In this document: positions 33,578 to 42,143 of the stretch, piece after piece | Position numbering within the stretch: position 1 is the stretch's first letter | Layout: every line of letters starts with the position of its first letter | From: Mediterraneibacter agrestimuris | GTDB taxonomy: Bacteria; Bacillota; Clostridia; Lachnospirales; Lachnospiraceae | DNA length: 46,152 nt | Direction: 5' to 3' | NCBI RefSeq assembly: GCF_943193195.1 | Contig: NZ_CALPDG010000030.1 | Coordinates: 1-46,152, forward strand | Translations under genes and position numbers: made by a program | Notes under the pieces: generated by a model | What the model was told of the DNA's origin: nothing | What the model saw: the letters and a program-made list of their open reading frames with translations, nothing else | Databases searched by the model: none

Positions 33578-33700
33578 ATGATTTTATCAGGAAAACAGCG
33601 GAGGCTGTCATGCTCCGCAAACACATTGTCGTATCGAAAACAAAAATCTTGCGGCCGGGAGTTTTACCGTCTCAGCCGCTACGGGGAGGGATTGCCGTAA
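33578..33700 (+). CDS. 40-residue zinc-ribbon remnant
   Basis: This short frame starts with AAGGAGA at proper distance and ends KQKSCGREFYRLSRYGEGLP. That matches the end of the HTH/zinc-ribbon protein at 32689-33081 (KKFCSRECYRLSRYSKNVP), but it lacks all but one of the Cys. It is probably a deleted copy kept because its stop is coupled to the next start (TAATG). Confidence 0.55.
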   Translation: MILSGKQRRLSCSANTLSYRKQKSCGREFYRLSRYGEGLP

Positions 33701-33840
33701 TGGATCAGATACAGTTCGAACAGATCAAACAGCACGGCGCGATGCTCGCCATCGCCAGCCGTCTCTATAAGTGCGGACTGATTACTAATGCGGAACACCG
33801 TAAAATCGCGGCGGAATTACAGAAAAATACCGTCCGATGA
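33700..33840 (+). CDS. SHOCT-like small protein
   Basis: The 46-residue protein (MDQIQFEQIKQHGAMLAIAS, LYKCGLITNAEHRKIAAEL) resembles a SHOCT-type short helical domain often found in clostridial conjugative elements. Its start overlaps the stop of the 40-residue frame upstream. Confidence 0.5.
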   Translation: MDQIQFEQIKQHGAMLAIASRLYKCGLITNAEHRKIAAELQKNTVR

Positions 33841-34034
33841 CCGGTTCCTCATTAAAAATCAGCTTTGCACCAAATAAAAATACCACAGAAAAAAGTCTGG
33901 GAAAGGAGGAGTCTAAGAGAGAATAACAGGTAACAGGAAAATAAAGTAAACATTGCGGCATGATGCGCAGCCAGATTTGGGGCGCATCATGGATGCCCCC
34001 ATTCTGTGCACAACCGCAGAAAAGGAGGGCAAAA

Positions 34035-34994
34035 ATGTTTACCAATCAGTTCGGCCTGGAGGTCGAGTTTACCGGGATCACCCGGCAGGAGGCAGCGGAA
34101 ACTGCCGCGCATTATTTGGGCGGCACAATCACTACTCCTGGAGATTACTATGACACCCAGACGGTGAAAGCGCCTGATGGGCGGATTTGGAAGTTTATGT
34201 ATGACGGCAGTATCCACTGCCAGAAGAAGGATGGGCGCGGGACTGTTTCCACCAGCGGCAGTTACAGCGTAGAGTTAGTTACCCCTATCCTGCTCTACCG
34301 GAAAGATATTGACACCGTGCAGGCTTTGGCCAGAAGACTGAGAAAAGCCGGAGGATTTACCAATAAGTCCTGCGGGATCCATATCCATCTTGACGGTTCA
34401 AACCACACTGCCCGGAGCATCCGCAATTTTGTCAACATCATTGCGAGCCATAATGATTTATTTTACAAATCGTTACAGATTGCGCCGGAACGGATGCGCT
34501 ACTGCAAGAAAATGGATGCGTATCTGGTGGAACGGATGAACCAGATCAAGCCAAAAACTCTTTCACAGATAGAGTCCATCTGGTACGAGAATTACACCGG
34601 CAACCGCAACGGCCATTACCATAACAGCCGCTATCACTTTCTCAATCTGCACAGTTTTTTCCATGGCAATCATACCGTGGAACTCAGGGGTTTCAACAGC
34701 ACGCTCCATGCCGGGAAAATCCGCGCTTATATTGTACTGGCTCTGGCCCTTAACCATCAGGCATTGACGCAGAAAAGCGCCAGTTACCGCAAAGTCCAGG
34801 AAGAAAATGAGAAGTTTGCGATGCGGGTGTATCTTAACCGCATCGGGTTCATTGGTGATGAGTTCAAGAGCTGCCGGGAGCATCTGTACCAGCATTTAGA
34901 CGGCAACGCCGCCTGGAGGTACGGTTCGCGGGAGAATGTCAGGAGCCATGTTGGAACCAGAAATACTGAAAATGGAGGACAAACACATGGGTAA
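34035..34994 (+). CDS. Amidoligase (COOH-NH2 ligase) family protein
   Basis: About 319 residues from ATG 34035 (AAAAGGAGGG upstream). FGLEVEFTGITRQEAA at the start is the glutamate-cysteine-ligase-like ATP/Mg site of amidoligases (pfam12224). SYSVELVTPILLY, CGIHIHLDGSNHTARSIRN, and NHTVELRGFNSTLHAGKI supply the further acidic and His residues. Such enzymes join a carboxylate to an amine using ATP. It overlaps a gamma-glutamylcyclotransferase gene, a pairing known for this family and suggesting production and removal of a gamma-glutamyl or isopeptide tag. The substrate is unknown. Confidence 0.8.
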   Translation: MFTNQFGLEVEFTGITRQEAAETAAHYLGGTITTPGDYYDTQTVKAPDGRIWKFMYDGSIHCQKKDGRGTVSTSGSYSVELVTPILLYRKDIDTVQALARRLRKAGGFTNKSCGIHIHLDGSNHTARSIRNFVNIIASHNDLFYKSLQIAPERMRYCKKMDAYLVERMNQIKPKTLSQIESIWYENYTGNRNGHYHNSRYHFLNLHSFFHGNHTVELRGFNSTLHAGKIRAYIVLALALNHQALTQKSASYRKVQEENEKFAMRVYLNRIGFIGDEFKSCREHLYQHLDGNAAWRYGSRENVRSHVGTRNTENGGQTHG

Positions 34995-35499
34995 AAGCAA
35001 CCATCCAGAAAAAGACAGATTCTACATCGCCTACGGCTCCAATCTTAATCTGGGGCAGATGGCAAGACGCTGCCCAACGGCAGAAATCGTCCAGACCGCA
35101 TATTTGCGGAACTACCGGCTGATGTTCCGGGGAAAAGGCACTGCCGTAGCCACGATCGAGAAACATAAAGGCAGCAAGGTGCCGGTACTGATCTGGCAGT
35201 TACAGCCAAATGATGAGCTCGCCCTTGATGCCTATGAGGGCTATCCCCATCTTTACCGCAAAGAAATGTTTAAAGTGACAGTAAGCGGAAAACGGATCAA
35301 TGCCATGGTTTATATCATGAATGAAGCTCTGCATCCATATGACACGCCGTCCCGCAGCTACTTTGACACGATCCGGCAGGGTTATGAAGATTCTGGGTTT
35401 GACACTGAAATCCTGCGCCATGCCGTACTCAACTCAGTATGGGAAGGACGCCTGGCAGACAAATACGGAGGAGGTGACAAAGATGACAGAAACTGTTAA
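34987..35499 (+). CDS. Gamma-glutamylcyclotransferase (AIG2-like)
   Basis: This 170-residue protein begins with FYIAYGSNLNLGQMARRCP, the substrate-binding YGSN loop of the GGCT fold, and has the catalytic-Glu region DAYEGYPHLYRKE. It should release 5-oxoproline from gamma-glutamyl conjugates. ATG 34987 with TGGAGGA upstream; the start lies within the amidoligase 3' end (8-nt overlap), so the two are made together. Confidence 0.85.
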   Translation: MGKSNHPEKDRFYIAYGSNLNLGQMARRCPTAEIVQTAYLRNYRLMFRGKGTAVATIEKHKGSKVPVLIWQLQPNDELALDAYEGYPHLYRKEMFKVTVSGKRINAMVYIMNEALHPYDTPSRSYFDTIRQGYEDSGFDTEILRHAVLNSVWEGRLADKYGGGDKDDRNC

Positions 35500-35668
35500 A
35501 GAACAGATTTTAGCGATCCGGGAAACCGCAGAAACTAATATGTTTGACGTGAGAACTGTGCAGGCGATTGCCAACCGCAGAGGGTTTTATGAGTTAGTAA
35601 TTTATCTGGAAGAACACCGGAAGGAATATGCCAATTTTATTCTGACTGGCAGCACGGGAAACGAATAG
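35483..35668 (+). CDS. DUF5049 protein
   Basis: The 61-residue protein (MTETVKEQILAIRETAETNM, VRTVQAIANRRGFYELVIYL, EHRKEYANFILTG) matches DUF5049, common in clostridial mobile elements and of unknown function. It starts within the cyclotransferase gene, with GGAGGTG upstream. Confidence 0.7.
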   Translation: MTETVKEQILAIRETAETNMFDVRTVQAIANRRGFYELVIYLEEHRKEYANFILTGSTGNE

Positions 35669-35685
35669 CGCACACATTACGCTAC

Positions 35686-35739
35686 ATTATTTTGTAAAAA
35701 CAAGACTTGCTGAAACCAGCAATCAGAGTGATAGATGTG
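35686..35739 (+). promoter_or_regulatory. Repeated structured intergenic element, copy 1
   Basis: TTTTGTAAAAACAAGACTTG leads to a TTGCTG/CAGCAA hairpin and GAGTGATAGATGT, 30 nt before the next start. Copy 2 at 36909-36961 keeps the frame and ending but has a different stem. Confidence 0.55.
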
Positions 35740-35768
35740 TGTGTAATAAAAACGAAAGGAGTAAAAAC

Positions 35769-36623
35769 ATGAACTTCCAATATAATTACAATCTTCACAG
35801 CGGTGACAGGAAGCCGTTAATTGCGGCCATGAGTCAAATATTAGGCCTGCAGGCCGTATATCGGGGTGCGCCCAGTTTCGCCTATACGGTTGGGGATTAT
35901 AACGTAGACCGGAATGGCGTACTGACATATAACAGCAATATCCATCCCGACTTTGCGGCAGTACTCGTTAACGATTTGCAGGAACGGGGATTTGTAGCGG
36001 AAAAGGTAGCTGTAGATAATATGGCAGAAGAATCTGCTACAGACGAAGCAATGGAAAATGTGGCAGAAAACGCGGCAACGGAAATTGCTGACGCACCCGA
36101 TAAACTGACAATCGAGATTCCCGACACAGGGTTTACCCCGGAAGTACGGGAAAACCTGAAGAAAATCGTTGCCAGTAAGGAGACGCTGCTTAAGCAGGCT
36201 CTTGGGGCTGACAGCTTACCGATTGTTGAACTTGACGGCAAAATCGCTTTCCCATGGTTTACGCTTTGTGGGCTGGAGGGCGAAGCCGATGCCTACAGTC
36301 GCTTAATTACTGCTCTTTGCAATATGGCAAAGAACCAGAAGCGGGTGACAGCAACAGAAAGGCCGGTTGAGAATGCCAAGTATGGCATGCGGCTATTCTT
36401 AATCCGGCTGGGATTTATCGGTGACGAATATAAAACCGCCCGGAAAATCCTGCTCCGTAACCTCACTGGTAACAGCAGCTGGAAATCCGGTCATAAGCCG
36501 GAACGGTCAGGAAGAAACACGGCAAGTAATGAATCCGTTGAGCCCATTGCTGCTCTAACAGATGGGACATTAGAGGAATCCCCGGAAAACAAAAACGAAA
36601 GCGGTGAAGCATATGGCAAATAA
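35769..36623 (+). CDS. Virulence-protein-like conserved ICE protein
   Basis: About 284 residues from ATG 35769 (AAAGGAGT upstream). The N-terminus NFQYNYNLHSGDRKPLIAAM with LGLQAVYRGAPSFAYTVGDY, and later LTIEIPDTGFTPEVRENLKK with ALGADSLPIVELDGKIAFPWF, match a family widely annotated 'virulence protein' in clostridial elements. The C-terminus (AKYGMRLFLIRLGFIGDEYKTAR) resembles that of the amidoligase (MRVYLNRIGFIGDEFKSCRE), suggesting a shared partner-binding motif. The function is not established. Confidence 0.6.
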   Translation: MNFQYNYNLHSGDRKPLIAAMSQILGLQAVYRGAPSFAYTVGDYNVDRNGVLTYNSNIHPDFAAVLVNDLQERGFVAEKVAVDNMAEESATDEAMENVAENAATEIADAPDKLTIEIPDTGFTPEVRENLKKIVASKETLLKQALGADSLPIVELDGKIAFPWFTLCGLEGEADAYSRLITALCNMAKNQKRVTATERPVENAKYGMRLFLIRLGFIGDEYKTARKILLRNLTGNSSWKSGHKPERSGRNTASNESVEPIAALTDGTLEESPENKNESGEAYGK

Positions 36624-36843
36624 TAATTTCCCCGATGAACATACCGTGGATTTGGTACGGAAAATGTACCCTGCCGGCACACGGGTAGAACTCATCCAGA
36701 TGGACGACCCATACAGCCGCCTTAAACCCGGCGACAAAGGCACAGTCCGTATGGTTGATGATACCGGGACGGTATTCGTTGACTGGGACTGCGGTTCTGG
36801 GCTCGGCATTGTCTATGGTGTCGACCGGGTGAGAAAACTGTAG
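36613..36843 (+). CDS. DUF4314 protein
   Basis: This 76-residue protein carries a KOW/SH3-like core (YPAGTRVELIQMDDPYSRLK, GDKGTVRMVDDTGTVFVDWD, GSGLGIVYGVDRVRKL), as in DUF4314. These are frequent in conjugative elements and may bind nucleic acid or ribosomes. It overlaps the preceding gene by 11 nt. Confidence 0.75.
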   Translation: MANNNFPDEHTVDLVRKMYPAGTRVELIQMDDPYSRLKPGDKGTVRMVDDTGTVFVDWDCGSGLGIVYGVDRVRKL

Positions 36844-36852
36844 CACATTAAT

Positions 36853-36878
36853 GGGGGAGCCTCTGACGGGGCTCCCTG
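36853..36878 (+). terminator. Terminator after the backbone operon
   Basis: GGGAGCC and GGCTCCC form a strong stem followed by a T-rich stretch. A second small hairpin (CGGTGG/CCACCG) follows at about 36887. Confidence 0.65.
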
Positions 36879-36908
36879 AATTTTACGGTGGGCATGCCAC
36901 CGCAGCAG

Positions 36909-36961
36909 CCTTTTGTTAAAATCAACACTTGCTTTTCTATGCAAGGTGAGTGATAGATGTA
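36909..36961 (+). promoter_or_regulatory. Repeated structured intergenic element, copy 2
   Basis: TTTTGTTAAAATCAACACTT leads to a CTTGC/GCAAG hairpin and GAGTGATAGATGT, 28 nt before the recombinase start. It parallels copy 1 at 35686-35739. Confidence 0.55.
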
Positions 36962-36988
36962 ACAGGGGATGCCGAAAATGGAGGTATT

Positions 36989-38350
36989 ATGAGAGAAATA
37001 ACAAAAATAGAGGGCAGGAACACGCAGCACGTCAAACGCAAACGTGTCGCAGCCTATGCGCGCGTATCGTCTGGCAAAGACGCACAGCTTCATTCTTTAT
37101 CTGCCCAGATCAGCTACTACAATAATTATATTGGCAGACGGGGTGACTGGGAACTTGCTGGGATCTATGCGGACGGAGCCATGACTGGTACGAAAGAAAA
37201 CCGCCCCGAGTTCCAGAGACTGCTGGCAGACTGCCGGGCTGGGAAGATTGATATAGTGATTGCCAAGTCCATCACCCGGCTGGCACGCAATACCGTGACG
37301 CTTTTGGAAACTGCCCGTGAGTTAAAATCGCTGGATGTTGACATTTACTTTGAGAAAGAAAATATCCATACCTTAAGTTCGGACGGCGAGCTGATGCTGA
37401 CACTGTTGGCTTCATTTGCCCAGGAGGAAAGCCGTTCCGCCTCGGAGAATGTCAAATGGCGTATCCGCAAACAGTTTGAGAAAGGCTACTCCACTTATAT
37501 AGATATGTACGGCTACCGTTTCCAAGGTAATACCCTGAAGATAGTCCCGGATGAGGCAGAAATCGTACGGCAGATTTTTGCAGACTACCTTTCCGGCATG
37601 GGAAAAACGGCCATAGCCAAAAAACTGAACCGCCAGAAAATCCCGGCTAAATCCGGGGGCCTGTGGCGCGGCACTACCGTCCATGACATGCTGGTCAATG
37701 AAAAATATACGGGCGACCTGATACTGCAGAAGTTTTACCGTGCAGACCATATTACAAAAAAGAATGTCAAAAACCATGGGGAGCGCCCCATGTATTATGT
37801 AGAGGACAGCCATGAAGCCATCATCGACAAGGCTACTTTTTCTGAAGTACAGGAAGAAGTAGCGCGGCGCAGGGGGAAAGTAGCCCCAAACAAAATGCCT
37901 TCGGAGCATCATTTGTTTACCGGCTTGGTCCGCTGCGGGCAGTGCGGCAGCACTTTTTACAGGAAGATCAGGAACAGGAACACTAAATATGCAAAACCCG
38001 TATGGACATGCCAGCTGTTTGACACCATTGGGAAAGAAGCCTGCCCGGCTAAGCAGATCCCGGAAAATATCCTGATTGCCAAAACTTCGGAGATGCTGGG
38101 GGCGGCTGACTGGAACCGGGAAATGCTGCTGAGGCGGGTTAGGGAGATCAAAGCCCTTCCGGATAACATTTTAATCTATATATTCCAAGATGGGCAGAGG
38201 AAGGAAACCCGCTGGCAGAACCCATCACGCCGGGAGAGCTGGACGCCCGAGATGAAACAGAAAGCGCGGGAGCGAGAGCTGGAAAGGATAAAACAGAAAA
38301 AAGAGGAGGAAAAGCAATGGCAGAATTTGCGCGGAAAGTCCGGAAGATAG
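36989..38350 (+). CDS. Large serine recombinase 1
   Basis: About 453 residues from ATG 36989 (TGGAGGT upstream). The resolvase domain has the nucleophile Ser in AAYARVSSGKDAQ, then IAKSITRLARNTV and FAQEESRSASENV. A recombinase domain follows (YGYRFQGNTLKIVPDEAEIV), then a zinc ribbon (CGQCGSTFYRK...C...C). The basic C-terminal tail is short, and a full coiled-coil is not obvious. It cuts and joins DNA through a phosphoserine intermediate. Its 3' end overlaps the second recombinase by 34 nt; the pair may work together on the att sites. Confidence 0.88.
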   Translation: MREITKIEGRNTQHVKRKRVAAYARVSSGKDAQLHSLSAQISYYNNYIGRRGDWELAGIYADGAMTGTKENRPEFQRLLADCRAGKIDIVIAKSITRLARNTVTLLETARELKSLDVDIYFEKENIHTLSSDGELMLTLLASFAQEESRSASENVKWRIRKQFEKGYSTYIDMYGYRFQGNTLKIVPDEAEIVRQIFADYLSGMGKTAIAKKLNRQKIPAKSGGLWRGTTVHDMLVNEKYTGDLILQKFYRADHITKKNVKNHGERPMYYVEDSHEAIIDKATFSEVQEEVARRRGKVAPNKMPSEHHLFTGLVRCGQCGSTFYRKIRNRNTKYAKPVWTCQLFDTIGKEACPAKQIPENILIAKTSEMLGAADWNREMLLRRVREIKALPDNILIYIFQDGQRKETRWQNPSRRESWTPEMKQKARERELERIKQKKEEEKQWQNLRGKSGR

Positions 38351-39933
38351 AAAGCCGTGCCAGCCTGCGCCAAAATGCCGTCGATGCGGCGGTACGGCAA
38401 AAACGGCGCGTGGCGGCTTATGCCCGCGTATCCACCGACTCGGACGAACAATTGTCCAGTTATGAAGCGCAGGTGGACTTCTATACCCGGCACATCAAAA
38501 GCAATCCCGAATGGGAGTTTGCGGGCGTATATACGGACGAAGGCATCTCCGGCACGAATACCAAAAAACGCGAGGGGTTTAACCGGATGGTTGCGGATGC
38601 GCTGGACGGCAAGATTGACTTAATTCTTACCAAATCCATCAGTCGTTTCGCTCGCAATACAGTCGATACACTGACTACCGTCCGCAAACTGAAAGAGAAA
38701 AATGTGGAAGTATATTTTGAGAAAGAAAACATCTACACGCTGGATGCCAAAGGCGAGGTGATGATTACGATTATGAGCAGCCTGGCACAGGAGGAAAGCC
38801 GTTCTATCTCCGAGAATGTCACCTGGGGGATACGCAAAAGCATGGCGGACGGAAAGTTTTCCCTCGCCTATAAGCATTTTCTCGGTTATGAGAAAGGCGA
38901 GGACGGTCTCCCCAAAATCGTGGAAGATGAGGCTAAGATTGTCCGAGAAATTTACCGCCGGTTCTTGGAGGGGGAAACTGTGCGGATGATTGCCGATTAT
39001 CTCACCAGCCAGGGTATCCCTACACCGATGGGTAAGGAAAAATGGAGCGTTTCCACGGTCATGAGCATCCTTACCAATGAGAAGTATAAAGGCGATGCCC
39101 TGCTCCAAAAAACCTATACTGCCGATTTTCTGACCAAGAAAAGTAAAAAGAACCACGGCGAAGTACCGCAATACTATATCAAAGATTCCCACCCGGCAAT
39201 CATAGAACCGGCAACCTTTGATTTGGTACAGCAGGAAGTGGAGCGGCGGAAACCTAACAGGCGGCAGCTGCACCGGAGCAGCCCATTTACAGCCAAAATC
39301 ATATGCGGAGAATGTGGCGGCTATTATGGCCGGAAGGTCTGGCACAGCAACAGTAAACACCGTAAATATATCTGGCGTTGTAACCAGAAATATGAAGCAG
39401 AAACAACATGTTCTACTCCCAATCTGAATGAGCCTGCCATTGAAGCGGCATTTGTGGAGGCGTTCAACCAAATGCTGGGTGATAAAGAACAATATATTGC
39501 CCGGTTTGAGGAAATGCTGCCACTATTGGCAGATACCACAAAGCTGGAAGTTCAGATGACGGAAGTTCAGGCCAAACATGATGAGCTGATGGATAATCTC
39601 CGCCGCTATATGGAGGAAAATACCCGTCAGATCCAAGACCAGGAAGAATACAACCGCCGATTCTCCGAGCTTGATGTAAAATGTAAAAAGGCTGAGGAGG
39701 AAATCGAGTCTATCAAAAAGGAGATTCTGGCACAATCAGGCAGGAAGGAGCAGATCCGCCACTGCCTGGATGAGTTGCGGGAATGCGGGGATATCCTGGA
39801 AGATTTTGACCTTGGTCTATGGAATTCTATGGTTGAGTCCATCACAGTCTGTACCGACAGAAAACTGGTATTCTTATTCCGGGACGGGACGGAAGTTGCG
39901 GTGCAGATGCCAGAAAAAACAAAAATTGGCTAA
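38317..39933 (+). CDS. Large serine recombinase 2 (likely integrase)
   Basis: This 538-residue protein has the catalytic Ser in AAYARVSTDSDEQ, GISGTNTKKREGFNRM, SISRFARNTVDTLT and LAQEESRSISENV. A recombinase domain and a zinc ribbon (CGECGGYYGRK...C...C) follow. A strong coiled-coil (about 420-510) of the sort that controls integration versus excision is present. GAGGAGG precedes the ATG. With its complete architecture it is the better candidate for the enzyme that recognises the 48-bp attP palindrome. A terminator follows 55 bp after the stop. Confidence 0.9.
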   Translation: MAEFARKVRKIESRASLRQNAVDAAVRQKRRVAAYARVSTDSDEQLSSYEAQVDFYTRHIKSNPEWEFAGVYTDEGISGTNTKKREGFNRMVADALDGKIDLILTKSISRFARNTVDTLTTVRKLKEKNVEVYFEKENIYTLDAKGEVMITIMSSLAQEESRSISENVTWGIRKSMADGKFSLAYKHFLGYEKGEDGLPKIVEDEAKIVREIYRRFLEGETVRMIADYLTSQGIPTPMGKEKWSVSTVMSILTNEKYKGDALLQKTYTADFLTKKSKKNHGEVPQYYIKDSHPAIIEPATFDLVQQEVERRKPNRRQLHRSSPFTAKIICGECGGYYGRKVWHSNSKHRKYIWRCNQKYEAETTCSTPNLNEPAIEAAFVEAFNQMLGDKEQYIARFEEMLPLLADTTKLEVQMTEVQAKHDELMDNLRRYMEENTRQIQDQEEYNRRFSELDVKCKKAEEEIESIKKEILAQSGRKEQIRHCLDELRECGDILEDFDLGLWNSMVESITVCTDRKLVFLFRDGTEVAVQMPEKTKIG

Positions 39934-39986
39934 AACAACATAATAGCACTTTAACAATGCACAGTTTAGCTGTGAGTAACTTAATG

Positions 39987-40020
39987 AAAAAGCCTGCGGA
40001 GAGACTCTGTAGGCTTTTTA
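39987..40020. terminator. Terminator after the recombinases
   Basis: AAAAAGCCTGCGGAGA pairs with CTCTGTAGGCTTTTT. It separates the recombinase operon from the convergent cargo pair. Confidence 0.75.
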
Positions 40021-40085
40021 TTAGTCTTAAAATCTTCGACTCTCAATCCAGGGATCGGTTTATTTAACTACAAAAAGACTCATGA

Positions 40086-40409
40086 TTATTGGATTAGAAA
40101 TACTGCATACCACGCACCATCGGAATAAACCATATAATCATCGCCATCACCTTCGCTGGACTCAGCATGCTTGAGCTTAAACCACTTTGCTACTTCAAGA
40201 TTCTGGTTCATACTCAGGTTTTGTGCTTCAATATAAGACTCACTCATGTAATCGCGCGCCCAAACACCAAAGTGATGCCCCTGCTCATCGTGCAACAAAT
40301 AAAGTCTTTCATCTGGTCCTGCTTCTATAGCACGATCCAACCTCAACTTCGGTATCTCAAATTGATTAAGGATAAAATCTAGTTCTGACTGGTTTTTCAT
40401 CGGCATCAT
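40086..40409 (-). CDS. Hypothetical protein downstream of coiled-coil protein
   Basis: This 107-residue acidic soluble protein (LDFILNQFEIPKLRLDRAIE, YLLHDEQGHHFGVWARDYM, SDGAWYAVFLIQ) follows the coiled-coil gene by 27 nt on the same strand. Size, charge and placement fit an immunity or antidote protein, but no family is recognised. It lies between the recombinases and attR, the usual place for recently acquired cargo. Confidence 0.5.
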   Translation of the reverse strand: MMPMKNQSELDFILNQFEIPKLRLDRAIEAGPDERLYLLHDEQGHHFGVWARDYMSESYIEAQNLSMNQNLEVAKWFKLKHAESSEGDGDDYMVYSDGAWYAVFLIQ

Positions 40410-40436
40410 ATTACCATTATTATACTATAATCCTAA

Positions 40437-41387
40437 TCATATTTTGGTGTGATCAGGGTGCTCCTTACGGTCATCAATAAGATAATCGTCATGCTCTTGA
40501 AATTGATCACGGTAATAGACGACATTATCATCAGAATCAATAACTATATGCCCATGAAATAGTCCGTCACCCTCGCGATTAAAACCGCCGAAAAAAACAT
40601 CCGTTTTGCCGGATCCATCATGACGTTCCTTGATTTTGGCAGCATGACCATCAAAAAAACCTGTTGCTGGCACAAGAGCAGACTCAACTTTTTTAATTTT
40701 TGCTTCTTTCTGTTCTCTGTTTGAAGCCTTGGCAGCCATGTATCTTCTGTGTTTTTGCTTATATTCTTCATTGAGTGTCTCAAACTCAGAATGTAAGCGT
40801 TCACGTTCGTCTTTGGCAGATTTGAATTTTGCTTCTATCAACTTATGTGCCGATTTAGCATTCTCGAACTTATTTTTAGCACTGTTGAATCCCGAAGAAT
40901 CTGTTTTACTGCCATACGCTTCAGCATGAGCCCTGGCATCCTTTACTTCCTGGCCTAAGCGGCTAATCTGGGCATTGACACTTTTAAGCTGAGCCTGGTA
41001 ATCTTTTCCTTCATTTGAATAGATTTTAGCATCGGATTTATTTCCATAATTGTAAGCATCCGATGCACGCCCAAAGGCGTTTGACATATTATTGTAAAGA
41101 GAATCTGCTTGTGCTTTTAGGTAACTTATCTGAGAATTGTTATTGTCGCGGATGCGTTTATATTCGCTCCAGACACTATCATTGTCTCTACGGGCGTATT
41201 GGCGTTCATCATAAGCCTGGTTCATCTCATTTCTTGCAATAGTTACTTGATCCCATGCCGCTTGCTGTTCCTTATATGCTGCATCCGTTCGATTTTTAGC
41301 TTCTTGATATCGCTTGTAAGCCTCCTGTTTTCTATGAAATGCGGCTTCCTCTTCTGATTTTAGCCTATCTAATTCACTGCTCCCCAT
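40437..41387 (-). CDS. Long coiled-coil protein with small C-terminal domain
   Basis: The 316-residue protein is almost wholly alpha-helical to about residue 225, rich in Ala, Lys, Glu and aromatic residues (AFHRKQEAYKRYQEAKNRTD, FENAKSAHKLIEAKFKSAKD). It ends in a compact domain of about 70 residues (DVFFGGFNREGDGLFHGHIVIDS, NVVYYRDQFQEHDDY). This N-terminal rod plus C-terminal globule recalls effector proteins delivered by contact-dependent systems. I have no motif proving a toxic activity. The only gene downstream in the same unit is the 107-residue protein. Confidence 0.5.
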   Translation of the reverse strand: MGSSELDRLKSEEEAAFHRKQEAYKRYQEAKNRTDAAYKEQQAAWDQVTIARNEMNQAYDERQYARRDNDSVWSEYKRIRDNNNSQISYLKAQADSLYNNMSNAFGRASDAYNYGNKSDAKIYSNEGKDYQAQLKSVNAQISRLGQEVKDARAHAEAYGSKTDSSGFNSAKNKFENAKSAHKLIEAKFKSAKDERERLHSEFETLNEEYKQKHRRYMAAKASNREQKEAKIKKVESALVPATGFFDGHAAKIKERHDGSGKTDVFFGGFNREGDGLFHGHIVIDSDDNVVYYRDQFQEHDDYLIDDRKEHPDHTKI

Positions 41388-41582
41388 CGTTCATTGCACC
41401 AGCCTTCCTGGAAATATAAATGTACAAGATCATTGTTTATCGGTATTAGAATAACATAGTATGGCAAAATAAGCAAACGTATGTGACTATAGAGTAAAAA
41501 TTAAAATCAAAGGCGGCAAGCAGAATATGGCAGAACTGCTACAAAAATGCACAATAAAGCATAAAGGAAAAAGCACTTTTCT

Positions 41583-41905
41583 TTGAACAAAAGAATCCCG
41601 ATGCCAGAAAACTCTCAGCCGAACTGGTACGACTGGAGCATGGAACATTGGGGAACAAAATGGGATGCGATGGACAGTGAAATAATTATGCTAAGTGACG
41701 AAAAAGCAAGCATATCTTTTGTTACCGCGTGGGATTGCCCATTTACCGCTTTGAAGGAAATATCAAAATGTTCCCAGAACTTACATTCGAGGGTGAGCAT
41801 GCCGAAGAGTTTATCCCTGCAAACTGCGGGAAGTTCCATCTTAAAAATGACATACTTAAAAATACAAAAATGGATGGTGACGTAGACTTTGCCTGCAGCA
41901 TCTGA
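41583..41905 (+). pseudogene. DUF1281/Api92-like protein, frameshifted
   Basis: The first frame contains QPNWYDWSMEHWGTKWDAMD and ISFVTAWDCPFTALKEISK, typical of DUF1281 proteins of conjugative elements. After the TCAAAATG region the family continues in another frame (MFPELTFEGEHAEEF...ANCGKFHLKND) and meets a stop at 41905. One frameshift and probable loss of the N-terminus make it a remnant of the element backbone. Confidence 0.65.
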
Positions 41906-41958
41906 GGCTACGATCCTGAGGATTGGAAGCAGGATTGCTAAAACCATATATACCACAA

Positions 41959-42004
41959 TAAAAAGAGCAGCCTCTACTACAACTACGGAAGGCCGCTCTT
42001 TTTT
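41959..42004. terminator. Bidirectional terminator near the right end
   Basis: AAAAGAGC and GCTCTTTT close a stem with inner GCC/GGC pairing and A/T runs on both sides. Confidence 0.75.
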
Positions 42005-42143
42005 GCATAAAACATTCGGGACCTATATGTTATTTATTTTGTCATGCGATGATATATGCTTGGTGCAAGTGGGTGCATTTTGCTGATGGGCGCTTATCCG
42101 TGACTTGCAATCGTGTAACGCCTTGGTGCAAAGGTTTTACAGT

